In this document: in pieces, positions 62,001-64,000 of the stretch
How positions within the stretch are numbered: position 1 is the stretch's first letter
Layout: each line of letters begins with the position of its first letter
Assembly: GCA_032622095.1 (NCBI GenBank)
Contig: CP136061.1
Location: forward strand, 201,988,244-202,052,243
Length of the DNA stretch: 64,000 nucleotides
Reading direction: 5' to 3'
Source: Siphonodentalium dalli
Lineage: Eukaryota; Mollusca; Scaphopoda; Gadilida; Siphonodentaliidae
Translations under genes and position numbers: made by a program
Notes under the pieces: model-generated
Database searches by the model: none
What the model was told of the DNA's origin: nothing
What the model saw: only the letters and a program-made list of their open reading frames with translations

Positions 62001-63277
62001 ATACTGTTTATGCCATATTTCTGATTGGTATAAGAACAAAGTCTGTCTATATTTTACTATTCTTTTTGTTTATGGTGGTTATTGACGGAGGTGAATATTT
62101 TAACAGCATACCCACCGCCAATGCAGCCCGTATCTTTAAATGTTGTAGATAGTCATTGCCCTTGTCTAACTTCAATAGATCTAGATTAAATCATGTTATG
62201 TACATAAAAAAATCAGACATGAAAATACTCTCACATTCCCTCTTATAGGGAAGCAATTTATTCACATTATATTAAAAGAAACTTCTATATTAACAAACAA
62301 AGAGCATGGATTCTGGGTTCAATGTCGACAATTTTAAAGTGGAGTTAAAATATACCTCCAAGTTGCAGGAGGGAAGTACAATAGTACGCTTCTCATAATC
62401 AACTAAGCTATTAGTTCACTTCTAGATTGATCTTGCATTCAAAGCTGATGTTGTCTTTAAATAAAATAAAATTTGCCCGCCCCACTTCTGAATATATATT
62501 TGGATGAAAATATAGCTATTTATTTATTGTGTCCTTATTATTGTTAATTCATCACATAAATTCAGAGAAATTTGCAAAGGAAAAAGATTATTTGATATTA
62601 CTTGAATATATATACTGAAAAACCTGATTTCACTTCATGACAACATCGTAATTGACCAATTTAATGTTTAGTTTCTTCAGTTTTATCAAGAATGTTCTTC
62701 GTTTCTAATAGCAGTAGCGGTAATGTAACGCCATAACTTGTAAATACTGGTACTTGCAAGTAGCTAGAAATATATCGTGTTACTCTGCCCAGTGTGATGT
62801 TGAAAACTATAGATCATTAACCCTTCTGTACTAAATGGATTCTCCCATTCAGTTATAAAAGTATATTTTGGAACAGTCTATCATTCTTTTGGAGGGGTAT
62901 CCAGAAACAATGAGCAGAAGACAGACGTATGAAAAAATAATACAAGTTCAGAATGATTCATAGTCACTGGTGGGGAATGTTCAGATAATAAGTTCTACAA
63001 ATTAACGACCAATGGTCGTTTGTTGAATATATTATCTGAACATTTCCTAAGGGAACTATTCGTCAATGAGTCTTTAGTATAGAAAGGATTAATATTAAAC
63101 TGGGTACATGGTCTAAAATATGTTTTCTCTTTCAGGAAGTCGCTCAAATGTCCCAGATTAATACCCTTCTATGAGTTGTTTTACTACGACAATGTATCGG
63201 AGGTAAGACGGCACCTGAATGCGTCACCACGTTCAGCACTACAGGTGGCTCTCAGTAACCCACACTATTACCTCCAG
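23003..63277 (+). CDS. ORC3: Origin recognition complex subunit 3, 17 exons, 3'-partial, one frameshift
   Basis: Exons: 23003..23041, 29882..29924, 32829..32923, 33334..33457, 34366..34526, 37985..38074, 45595..45741, 48720..48879, 50031..50144, 51685..51818, 54879..54942, 55761..55877, 56523..56602, 57382..57518, 59252..59334, 61478..61569, 63136..63277; about 607 codons. ORC3 is a core subunit of the nuclear complex that marks replication origins and loads MCM; it pairs with ORC2 and has a degenerate AAA+ fold without Walker motifs. Conserved blocks seen in order: SVSK-GCF at the N-terminus, LLEIPTAALITGVN, KDCPNIKS, LSSWYEGMYK, FGIATSVTAIHRLLPNAVSS, LTSQFPFK, FHDFSVLNFVRGLQ, LPKHPLGKQIRELY, AQKTDLYSLRK, and LNASPRSALQVALSNPHYY. 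All splice phases agree except exon 7, which has one extra base. The C-terminal winged-helix part lies right of the window. Identification rests on recalled human ORC3 and on order; no alignment was run. Confidence 0.93.
23145..26516. mobile_element. 3.4-kb foldback element in ORC3 intron 1
   Basis: The left end CGTTGTCGTAATGTTTTATG (about 23163) pairs with the right end TAAAACATTACGACAACG (about 26490). Further in, GTCCAACAAATTAGACTTTC (about 24081) pairs with the inverted segment near 26240. The left part contains its own hairpin: 23330..23560 against 23860..24032. The interior has no recognised transposase. It begins only ~100 bases after ORC3 exon 1. Confidence 0.65.
26640..29345 (+). repeat. 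VNTR/satellite-like array in ORC3 intron 1
   Basis: Six copies of a ~175-bp module (GCAGAACGAAAATGTAAAC ... ATTTTAATGACCATAATC) near 26969, 27133, 27346, 27743, 28151 and 28555, with higher-order spacing of ~390-430 bp marked by ACAGCTAAGRTRGACCCC. Short GGGATGGGACGGTATTAG units are expanded between them. The several short open frames here are repeat artefacts. Confidence 0.85.
29573..29692. mobile_element. Family A MITE lacking both ends
   Basis: GAATTATGGGTAACTCTTCAG and the inverted CTAAATCCTGAAAAGTTA flank the palindrome centre; the CAGTAATGCC termini are missing. Confidence 0.75.
29882..29924 (+). CDS. ORC3: ORC3 exon 2
   Basis: Acceptor TATTTTTCAG, donor GTATTT. 14 codons plus one base: GCFAYKGKEKRAIA. 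The basic stretch after GCF matches the lysine/arginine-rich N-terminus of ORC3. Its final single base joins the two leading bases of exon 3 to give Glu, which supports the small exon. Confidence 0.83.
30009..30219. mobile_element. TTAA-flanked MITE, 211 bp
   Basis: TTAA|CCTCTTCGCTGCTATGG and ATTTAGCAGCAAAGAGG|TTAA: an inverted repeat of about 14 bases with a perfect TTAA duplication. This is the hallmark of piggyBac-type transposition. Confidence 0.75.
30432..30640. mobile_element. Family A palindromic MITE
   Basis: TA|CAGTAATGCCCTAAATAATC at the left; the right end has decayed after TTATTTAGGGCA. Confidence 0.83.
30660..31740. other. ORC3 intron 2 sequence, nothing recognised
   Basis: Includes a 97-codon minus-strand open frame (31355..31648) containing SFRDASIGDQLTNSIS. 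No family was recognised and no splice support was found. Two short poly-A runs occur near 30775 and 31147. Confidence 0.35.
31746..31912. mobile_element. Family A palindromic MITE, partly deleted left arm
   Basis: TA|CAGTAATGCCATAAATAATC, then a jump from GGGTAATC straight to the centre. The right arm is complete to GGGCATTACTA. Confidence 0.8.
31940..32096. mobile_element. Family C palindromic MITE
   Basis: TTAA|CTGTTCCATGACTGGAGC at the left and CTCCCATCATGAAAGGG|TTAA at the right, with the GCATATATAAGAGAATGCA core. Confidence 0.75.
32459..32672. mobile_element. Family A palindromic MITE, complete
   Basis: TA|CAGAAATGCCCTAAGTAATC to AGAGCATTACTG|TA. The arms are almost perfectly complementary around CTCGGGGGAGAG. 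Open frames on both strands are mirror images of the palindrome, not genes. Confidence 0.86.
32829..32923 (+). CDS. ORC3: ORC3 exon 3
   Basis: Acceptor TTTTTTCAG, donor GTTGAT. Two bases plus 31 codons, including LNELQSLWESIDMEIQ, which corresponds to the helix around YQLIWQQM in human ORC3. The phase fits both neighbours. Confidence 0.85.
33181..33284. mobile_element. Family A MITE, right half
   Basis: From AGAGCTTTCTGATGAATGG to GGCATTACTG; ends 49 bases before the ORC3 exon 4 acceptor. Confidence 0.78.
33334..33457 (+). CDS. ORC3: ORC3 exon 4
   Basis: Acceptor TTTTACAG, donor GTAAAC. 41 codons plus one base: SDLNTKIFDDLLTF ... KLLEIPTAALITG. The EIPTAAL motif is almost identical to human ORC3. 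A family B MITE starts 12 bases past the exon end. Confidence 0.94.
33469..33648. mobile_element. Family B MITE, right end lost
   Basis: TTAA|CCCTTTCTTTACTAAATGG, 12 bases after ORC3 exon 4. The right side runs into a family D relic. Confidence 0.7.
33655..33986. mobile_element. Family D element, left end truncated
   Basis: AATTCACCCTCTGGGAACC ... AGAATGAGGTTCC and the right hairpin with CTCATTCTTCAAATGA. Confidence 0.68.
34366..34526 (+). CDS. ORC3: ORC3 exon 5
   Basis: Acceptor TTTTGCAG, donor GTATGT. VNTPDHAVMFGNLVSLLKD then RVTPHVATLKSKDCPNIKS. This is the AAA+-like region of ORC3; VTP and KDCP are invariant landmarks against the human sequence. Confidence 0.95.
34637..34893. mobile_element. 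Family B MITE, complete
   Basis: TTAA|CCCTTTCTACACTAAATGG to GAATAAAAAGGA|TTAA, 257 bases, with the GGAAATGTTCA hairpin. Confidence 0.78.
34961..35396. mobile_element. Family D double-hairpin element
   Basis: CAAGTCTGCTAATAGTGTG at the left and ATGTCAGACACAATATT ... GGCTTG at the right; both hairpins are present. Confidence 0.75.
35450..35662. mobile_element. Family A palindromic MITE, complete
   Basis: CAGTAATGCCCTAATTAATC to AGGGCATTACTG|TA, with a CTCTCATTGAGAG centre. The left flank reads TTA before CAG. Confidence 0.86.
35705..35853. mobile_element. Family B MITE, partial
   Basis: TTAA then ATCCTTTCTATACTGAAC and the GGAAATGTTCAGATAATAAG stem; truncated on the right. Confidence 0.65.
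35863..35942. mobile_element. Family C MITE, left half
   Basis: TTAA|CCCTTCCATGCCTGGAG then TGTGCCAATGTATTCTCTTA; stops at the palindrome centre (GAGTCTCCCGTTGG). Confidence 0.7.
36045..37640. repeat. Old dispersed repeat interrupted by a hAT-like element
   Basis: A (CTAT)n run leads into GTTCTTTAACGTGCACACACC and GTACACGGGTCAGCCATT, and the same unit resumes after 37436. The segment looks like one repeat split by the 36320..37427 insertion. Confidence 0.45.
36320..37427. mobile_element. hAT-like element, 1108 bp, with exact 8-bp target duplication
   Basis: Begins TAGTGCTGGGCGG and ends GTCCAGCCCTA, an inverted repeat of about 12 bases. TCTCGAAT is duplicated exactly at 36312..36319 and 37428..37435. 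Subterminal AATCGTAATATCG and CGCGGTT repeats are typical of hAT ends. No transposase was recognised, so it is probably non-autonomous. Confidence 0.88.
37661..37705. mobile_element. Family B MITE, right-end relic
   Basis: TACTGAGTGGGGAAGTCCAT then TTAGTATAGAAAG. Confidence 0.5.
37985..38074 (+). CDS. ORC3: ORC3 exon 6
   Basis: Acceptor TTTTCAG, donor GTACTT, 30 codons. An acidic start (ELDDEEHG) is followed by LSTLSSWYEGMYK, matching the SLSSWY block of human ORC3. Confidence 0.92.
38960..39790 (+). repeat. (GTCC)n-headed degenerate tandem repeat
   Basis: CACCTGAGACGAAGTCTCCG leads into a long GTCCGTCTGTCC run, then repeating modules with TTCAGATTTGTTCAAATGAG and GGGCCATAACTCTA. The layout is widespread in bivalve genomes. 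A related module array lies at 41200..41830. Confidence 0.75.
40100..40533. mobile_element. Family D double-hairpin element
   Basis: TGAATTTAGTGTGTCTGGCA at the left and AATGTCAGACACTATGTTCA at the right, with both hairpins present. Confidence 0.75.
40975..41096. mobile_element. Family C MITE, short form
   Basis: TTAA|CCATTTCATGACCAGAG then the ATTCTCTTATATATGC core and CCAGGTCATGG before a TTAA at 41097-41100. Confidence 0.65.
41200..41830 (+). repeat. Degenerate module array related to 38960..39790
   Basis: Shares TTCATATTTGGTGTAGATG, TTCCCTAGGTGACT and AGGGCCATAACTCT but lacks the GTCC run. Confidence 0.65.
41986..42327 (-). other. Unidentified minus-strand open frame
   Basis: 113 codons. 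The first ~16 are translated palindrome DNA; the rest contains GTLETITVRTFHNHFKRSR and HVDQRISTFKLPMEHYRSP. It has the look of decayed mobile-element coding sequence, but I cannot assign it. Confidence 0.25.
42530..42890 (+). pseudogene. LINE reverse transcriptase C-terminus, broken
   Basis: HAFITSRLDYRNSLMYSV then QKQMSRLQRIQNTMARVV and HITRTLFTLHWLPF, followed in another frame by FSIARPTLWNSLPLIVR and FKDLLKTHLFTEY. These are the closing blocks of many LINE polyproteins. The segment normally between LHWLPF and the LWNSLP block is missing, so the copy carries a deletion. Confidence 0.85.
42999..43186. mobile_element. Family A palindromic MITE
   Basis: TA|CAGTAATGCTCTAAACGATC to AGGGCATTACTG|TA, with a short deletion at the centre. 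Confidence 0.86.
43219..43374. repeat. Hairpin element with ~70-bp arms
   Basis: GGAGATAAACATACCCTGTT and the inverted AACAGGGTACGTTTATCTCC, through GAACTCGCCGGCAAGCCGGC at the centre, in ORC3 intron 6. Confidence 0.82.
43547..43739 (+). repeat. Tandem duplication, 114-bp period
   Basis: GCTCGTTTCGCTACTC ... TCTGCGCCGATGAAAT ... CAGATTTGATGCACGCTGAA appears at 43547 and 43661. The GC content is higher than the surroundings. Confidence 0.75.
43990..45285. other. ORC3 intron 6 sequence, nothing recognised
   Basis: AT-rich, with no exon and no repeat family identified. Confidence 0.4.
45289..45437. repeat. Hairpin element
   Basis: AATACCTGCAGTTTTTTTG and the inverted AAAACTGTAGGTATT enclose ACATCTCAT / ATGAGATAT and TTTTCAC / GTGAAAA stems. 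Confidence 0.7.
45595..45741 (+). CDS. ORC3: ORC3 exon 7, with a one-base frameshift
   Basis: Acceptor CTTATAG, donor GTTTGT. The frame from exon 6 gives DSCPSPSKKKKLESF then PPLVIVFEDLESIQRP up to 45711. From 45713 the +1 frame gives VLQDLVVIC, which aligns without gaps with human VLQDFIIIS and joins exon 8 in phase. The exon is therefore one base too long (147 instead of 146), with the surplus at 45711 or 45712. Read literally, the exon 7/8 junction makes CAG|TAA, an immediate stop. A sequencing or assembly error, an allele, or a true lesion are all possible. Confidence 0.88.
45750..46154. mobile_element. Family D double-hairpin element, 9 bases after ORC3 exon 7
   Basis: CAAGTCTGTAAATAATGTG at the left, CAAATGACAGACACACTATT at the right, and both AGGTCC hairpins present. 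Confidence 0.75.
46190..46900 (+). repeat. Degenerate tandem repeat
   Basis: Repeated GCAGGCAGGTTTTxATTTTTATT and CCCACAAAATTACCTGGCAG words, about five copies with irregular spacing, partly split by unrelated DNA. Confidence 0.5.
47079..48052. mobile_element. Foldback element, ~970 bp
   Basis: TTTAAGGGTCAGACGCACAT at the left and GTGCGTCTCCCCCTTAA at the right are inverted. Interior pairs include TACCGAGAACTAC / GCAGTTCTCGGTACC and CATGAGAGGAGAC / CTCCTCTCATG. Short open frames inside are not recognised. Confidence 0.6.
48349..48682. mobile_element. TTAA-associated MITE with a GACATATATGTC palindrome
   Basis: TTAA|CCCTTTGGCGAGTA at the left and CTCCAAAGGG|TTGA at the right. GCGACATATATGTC appears twice near the left end as part of an inner hairpin. 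Confidence 0.6.
48720..48879 (+). CDS. ORC3: ORC3 exon 8
   Basis: Acceptor CTGTTTCAG, donor GTATAA. One base plus 53 codons: NYIRSLPFVMVFGIATS then RLLPNAVSSLLCIEKF. Nearly the same as the human FGIATSPIIIHRLLP block in the AAA+-like domain. It needs a phase-2 upstream partner, which only the frame-corrected exon 7 supplies. Confidence 0.95.
48898..49339. mobile_element. Family D double-hairpin element, 19 bases after ORC3 exon 8
   Basis: CCAGGTCTCCAAATATTGTG at the left and AATGTCCACCCACCATATTT ... GGCCTG at the right; both hairpins present. Confidence 0.72.
49480..49642. mobile_element. Family B MITE, right half
   Basis: AGAATGATTCATATTCATTT, GGAAATGTTCAG and ATTTTAAAGAAAGGA|TTAA. The left end is missing. 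Confidence 0.6.
50031..50144 (+). CDS. ORC3: ORC3 exon 9
   Basis: Acceptor TTTATTTTAG, donor GTAGGT, 38 codons. ILLTSQFPFKLGAKV then FLFHDFSVLNFVRGLQ. Both LTSQFPFK and HDFSV match human ORC3 closely. Confidence 0.95.
50597..51582. mobile_element. Element with ~60-bp inverted ends enclosing a LINE 3' fragment
   Basis: ATATCCACCCCTGGTTAAGT (left) and the inverted ACATAACCAGGGGTGGTAT (right), followed inward by GGTCCTGCTGATTTGCTATG and CATAGCAAATTAGCAGGACC. A further inner pair is ATGCTGTTAAG / TTTTAACAGCAT. In between lies minus-strand LINE coding DNA. Confidence 0.65.
50776..51171 (-). pseudogene. LINE reverse transcriptase C-terminal fragment
   Basis: 131 open codons: LNGLAPFYLSDIVVRYQPPR then GHRAFSVAGPRFWNLLPDHL and FKVSLVQKGI. 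This LAPxYLxDL ... RxFSVAAPRxWNxLP ... FKxxLK order is the typical tail of CR1/L2-type LINE polyproteins. It has no active-site region, so it is a 5'-truncated copy. Confidence 0.82.
51685..51818 (+). CDS. ORC3: ORC3 exon 10
   Basis: Acceptor TATCCGCAG, donor GTAAGA. 44 codons plus two bases: FCLMDHYHSNSLSYLC then SVESLRKVPSFMR. It corresponds to human LLEHFYSQPLSVLC ... RRLPSFRR. The reading frame used here is not the longest open frame over the segment. Confidence 0.92.
51841..52032. mobile_element. Family B MITE, 23 bases after ORC3 exon 10
   Basis: TTAA|CCCTTTATTTACTAAATAC at the left; GGAGAATCCATTCAGTGAA at the decayed right end. Confidence 0.68.
52462..52677. mobile_element. Family C MITE, long form with two palindromes
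   Basis: TTAA|CCCTCTCATGATGGGAGC to CTCCAGTCATGGATGGG|TTAA. It contains two ATATAAGAGAATGCA cores, and a right-end fragment of a second copy lies at 52835..52856. Confidence 0.75.
52933..53233. mobile_element. Family D element with the best-preserved ends
   Basis: CAAGCCTTGAAATAGTGTGT at the left and ACACACTATTTCAAGGCTTG at the right are exact inverses. The two hairpins are nearly intact but the spacer is shortened. Confidence 0.8.
53514..54620 (-). pseudogene. LINE 3' fragment with one nonsense codon and a TTCAG-repeat tail
   Basis: On the minus strand, 54620..54408 reads NRVANTKFLGITIEDNLSW then LCSKLASNVGILRKVSEFVP. After a single TAG the same frame continues 54407..53922: SLIIPYLTYCNAIWSST, LTKIRKLQKNALKII, IHSYNTRAKTKGNLYHEF and ARELWNSLP. 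These are thumb and C-terminal blocks of LINE reverse transcriptases. The 3' end closes on a (TTCAG)n microsatellite at about 53514..53535 (plus strand AACTG repeats). Reading the TAG as one substitution, it is a fairly young dead copy. Confidence 0.85.
53698..53715 (+). repeat. Poly-G tract
   Basis: A run of about 16 G bases inside the LINE 3' untranslated part; its length is unreliable in assemblies. Confidence 0.8.
54879..54942 (+). CDS. ORC3: ORC3 exon 11
   Basis: Acceptor ATTTACAG, donor GTAAAT. One base plus 21 codons: YIETSPPDLIKDLLLNDDV. A short exon supported mainly by phase on both sides and by YIE against human YVE. Confidence 0.85.
55648..55715. mobile_element. Family B MITE, right end
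   Basis: ATAGACCTTTCCAATTTATAC then TTGAGTATAGAAAGGG|TTAA, ending 45 bases before the exon 12 acceptor. Confidence 0.65.
55761..55877 (+). CDS. ORC3: ORC3 exon 12
   Basis: Acceptor TTCATTGTAG, donor GTTGGT, 39 codons. EKVTELIAGVYDYHTDFYPA then LVSKLPKHPLGKQ; CLH and LPKxPLGxQ match the human protein. The remnant of a family A MITE begins about 15 bases past the donor. Confidence 0.94.
55892..55945. mobile_element. Family A MITE, right-end relic
   Basis: TTTCTGCTGTGGTTAAGGAG and GATTATTTAGGGCATTTAAT; starts about 15 bases after ORC3 exon 12. Confidence 0.65.
56523..56602 (+). CDS. ORC3: ORC3 exon 13
   Basis: Acceptor TTTTTCAG, donor GTAAGA. 26 codons plus two bases: IRELYAYCLQSDVCDSEMF ... 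AMNLLK. It continues PLGKQ from exon 12 into the conserved IRELY. A full family A MITE starts 17 bases beyond the donor. Confidence 0.94.
56619..56826. mobile_element. Family A palindromic MITE, complete
   Basis: TA|CAGTAATGCCCTAAGTAATC to AGGTCATTGCTG|TA, with a CTCTCAGAGCTC centre. The left edge is 17 bases from the exon 13 donor. Confidence 0.86.
56940..57043 (+). repeat. Tandem duplication, ~53-bp unit
   Basis: GTTTAAGTCTGCGCAACAAA ... AAAATTGAAG is followed by a second copy starting GTTTAAGTCTGCAACAACAA. Confidence 0.75.
57382..57518 (+). CDS. ORC3: ORC3 exon 14
   Basis: Acceptor TATTACAG. Reads MTSKDELTGLMQLTIEKLKN then TSIEKLMQRFDEPI. The donor is placed at A|GTATGT (57518/57519) because that phase joins exon 15 as Asn-Glu-Ser-Asp-Ser; human ORC3 has AKDELMTILEK and RIEEFLAQF in the same order. 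The last ~49 bases of the exon plus the donor and ~47 intronic bases are repeated three more times downstream. The open frame itself continues to a TAA at 57560. Confidence 0.85.
57470..57852 (+). repeat. Fourfold tandem repeat of the ORC3 exon 14 3' end and donor
   Basis: Unit starts at 57470, 57566, 57662 and 57764 (periods 96, 96 and 102, all multiples of three). Each unit holds GTTCCTRCATCAATAGAGAA, the coding end of exon 14, the donor A|GTATGT (57518, 57614, 57710 and 57812 as last exon bases) and ~47 bases of intron. TAA closes units 1 and 2; units 3 and 4 are open through each other in the same frame. Confidence 0.92.
58200..59170 (+). repeat. Dispersed repeat with degenerate modules
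   Basis: GGAGTTACGGCCCATTTTTG is duplicated directly at 58469..58511. CCAGAGTTATTCATCTTTGT and TTATATGGAAATGTTTATT-like modules recur to 59010. No exon was seen. Confidence 0.45.
59175..59223. mobile_element. Family B MITE, right-end relic
   Basis: CTTGTAGAACTGAATGGGGG then AAGGGG|TTAA, 28 bases from the exon 15 acceptor. Confidence 0.5.
59252..59334 (+). CDS. ORC3: ORC3 exon 15
   Basis: Acceptor CTCTTCAG, donor GTAAGT. Two bases plus 27 codons: an acidic linker ESDSEEEAPDTS followed by AQKTDLYSLRK, equivalent to the acidic linker and QKTDLYHLQK of human ORC3. Confidence 0.92.
59369..59645. mobile_element. Family D element, broken, with a nested hAT-MITE relic
   Basis: CAAGCCTGAATTTGTGTGTC at the left with a half hairpin. 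The spacer is interrupted at 59473..59544 by TTTGGCAAAAAATAATTTC ... CAGCGCCAACCCTG, a piece of the 60336 element family. Confidence 0.65.
60336..60922. mobile_element. hAT-like MITE, 587 bp, with 8-bp target duplication
   Basis: CAGGGTCCGCGCTGGC ... GGCAGCGCGAACCCTG, inverted ends with two mismatches, flanked by exact TACATCAA at 60328..60335 and 60923..60930. Subterminal TTTTGCCAAATG repeats recur at both ends. No coding region. Confidence 0.9.
61153..61405. mobile_element. Family C MITE, long form, complete
   Basis: TTAA|CCTTTTCATGACTGGAGC to CTCCCATCATGAAAGGG|TTAA, 253 bases. Two hairpin cores with AGAGAAT / ATTCTCTTATATATGC. Confidence 0.78.
61478..61569 (+). CDS. ORC3: ORC3 exon 16
   Basis: Acceptor TTTTACAG, donor GTGAGC. 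30 codons plus two bases: KLQEMGSKKKKLSPYEKLR then IEIVDYFISVF. It matches the basic segment and the following helix of human ORC3. Confidence 0.92.
61570..62817. other. ORC3 intron 16, nothing recognised before the family B copy
   Basis: AT-rich, with scattered TTGCTTYTGTTTACATAA repeats near 61800 and 61960 but no bounded element. Confidence 0.4.
62821..63088. mobile_element. Family B MITE, complete
   Basis: TTAA|CCCTTCTGTACTAAATGG to TAGTATAGAAAGGA|TTAA, 268 bases; ends 47 bases before the exon 17 acceptor. Confidence 0.8.
63136..63277 (+). CDS. ORC3: ORC3 exon 17 (last visible)
   Basis: Acceptor CTCTTTCAG, donor GTCAGT. One base plus 47 codons: KSLKCPRLIPFYELFYY then LNASPRSALQVALSNPHYY, against human LNAAPRIALHTALNNPYYY. 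An internal GAG|GTAAGA is a good donor-like sequence at 63201, but the conserved block continues past it. The remaining C-terminus lies to the right. Confidence 0.95.
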
Positions 63278-63308
63278 GTCAGTTTACATAGACAGAACAC
63301 AACGCATA

Positions 63309-63587
63309 CAGTAATGCTCTAATTAAACGACTTCTTAACCACAGCAGAATTATGGGTAACTTTTCAGGATTTAGTCGGAAATATGGCTTGTTGCCATTCA
63401 TCGGAAAGCTCTCATCCACTCAGTTATAAAATTATATACTGGAATAGTCCATTATTCATCTGGAGGGGTGTTCAGATAATTTAAGCAGACAACAGCTAAT
63501 ACATGTGTCCTGTGGTCATTTGTTGAACTTATTATGTGAACATTTCCAATGGAACTACTCGCCAATTAGTATCTAGTAAAGAAAAGG
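63309..63587. mobile_element. Chimera: left half of family A fused to the right part of family B
   Basis: CAGTAATGCTCTAATTAAAC runs to the palindrome centre (GGAAAGCTCTCA). It switches at about 63413 to CCACTCAGTTATAAAATTA of family B, which ends AGTAAAGAAAAGG|TTAA. Confidence 0.75.
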
Positions 63588-63628
63588 TTAATCGAGAATC
63601 TTTTATCAAATGAGTTGCAAACGACTTA

Positions 63629-63820
63629 CAATAATGCCCTAAATAATCGACTCCTTAAACACAGCAGAATTATGGGTAATTTTTCAGGAAATATGGCTTG
63701 TTGCCATTCATCTGTGAGAGCTTTCCGATGAATGGCAACAAGCCATATTTCCGACTAAATCCTGAAAAATTACCCATAATTCTCCTGTGGTCAAAGAGTC
63801 GATTATTTAGGGCATTACTG
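63629..63820. mobile_element. Family A palindromic MITE
   Basis: TA|CAATAATGCCCTAAATAATC to AGGGCATTACTG|TA, with a small deletion in the left arm after TTTTTCAGG. Confidence 0.86.
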
Positions 63821-64000
63821 TAGCTAGGACCCCACTATGTTCCACCCACCACATAATGGTTTTGTGCAGTATCTATGCAAGATCAAAGCTGCTCTGGACT
63901 GGTTGCTTATATTTTAGTATATGCAAACACTGATGGAAATAGGAACTTATATTCTACGTCACAACAACCATCTCATTCTGTTGGAATATCTTTTTTGCAA

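Noticed and set aside
11375-63820. Regularly recurring near-identical palindromes that could suggest CRISPR or a clustered regulatory array
   Set aside because: The repeats are dispersed at irregular kilobase distances in a eukaryotic intron context, with TA or TTAA flanks; they are MITEs.

Overview
This is a window of animal nuclear DNA: AT-rich, intron-dominated, with short exons that have GT/AG borders. It contains two head-to-tail housekeeping genes on the + strand. Everything between the exons is old, nested, mostly non-autonomous mobile DNA. The repeats fit a mollusc or other lophotrochozoan: (GTCC)n-headed repeats with degenerate ~200 bp modules, dense palindromic MITEs, a short Helitron, and decayed LINE tails. 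No species can be named from the sequence alone.

Gene 1 (1348..15233) is the C-terminal four exons of EEF1AKMT2 (METTL10), the SAM-dependent lysine methyltransferase of elongation factor eEF1A. Its N-terminal exon or exons lie left of the window. Gene 2 (23003..63277, continuing to the right) is ORC3, subunit 3 of the origin recognition complex. Seventeen exons (about 607 codons) could be placed by translation, splice phase and recalled similarity to human ORC3. They run from a 13-codon first exon, just downstream of an NRF1-like/ETS-like promoter, to the segment before the C-terminal region. All exon phases agree except exon 7, which carries one extra base near 45711-45712. Read literally, that gives a stop at the exon 7/8 junction.

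Layout: 1-15.2 kb holds EEF1AKMT2, with a 4.3 kb foldback element in its first visible intron. 15.2-22.8 kb is an intergenic repeat nest: palindromic MITEs, a LINE fragment, a Helitron whose empty target site survives as a second copy 600 bp away, and degenerate tandem repeats. 22.8-23.04 kb is the ORC3 promoter and exon 1. 23.1-29.9 kb is ORC3 intron 1 (a foldback element and a VNTR array with a ~400 bp period). 30-64 kb holds ORC3 exons 3-17, separated by at least five MITE families, two hAT-like elements with exact 8-bp target duplications, a possible 3.65 kb TTAA-flanked element, and three LINE 3' fragments.

The most interesting signals are the ORC3 frameshift, a fourfold tandem duplication of the 3' end of ORC3 exon 14 including its splice donor, the Helitron with its preserved empty site, and the crowding of MITEs within tens of bases of splice sites. 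No virus, toxin, CRISPR array, operon or convincing RNA gene was seen.
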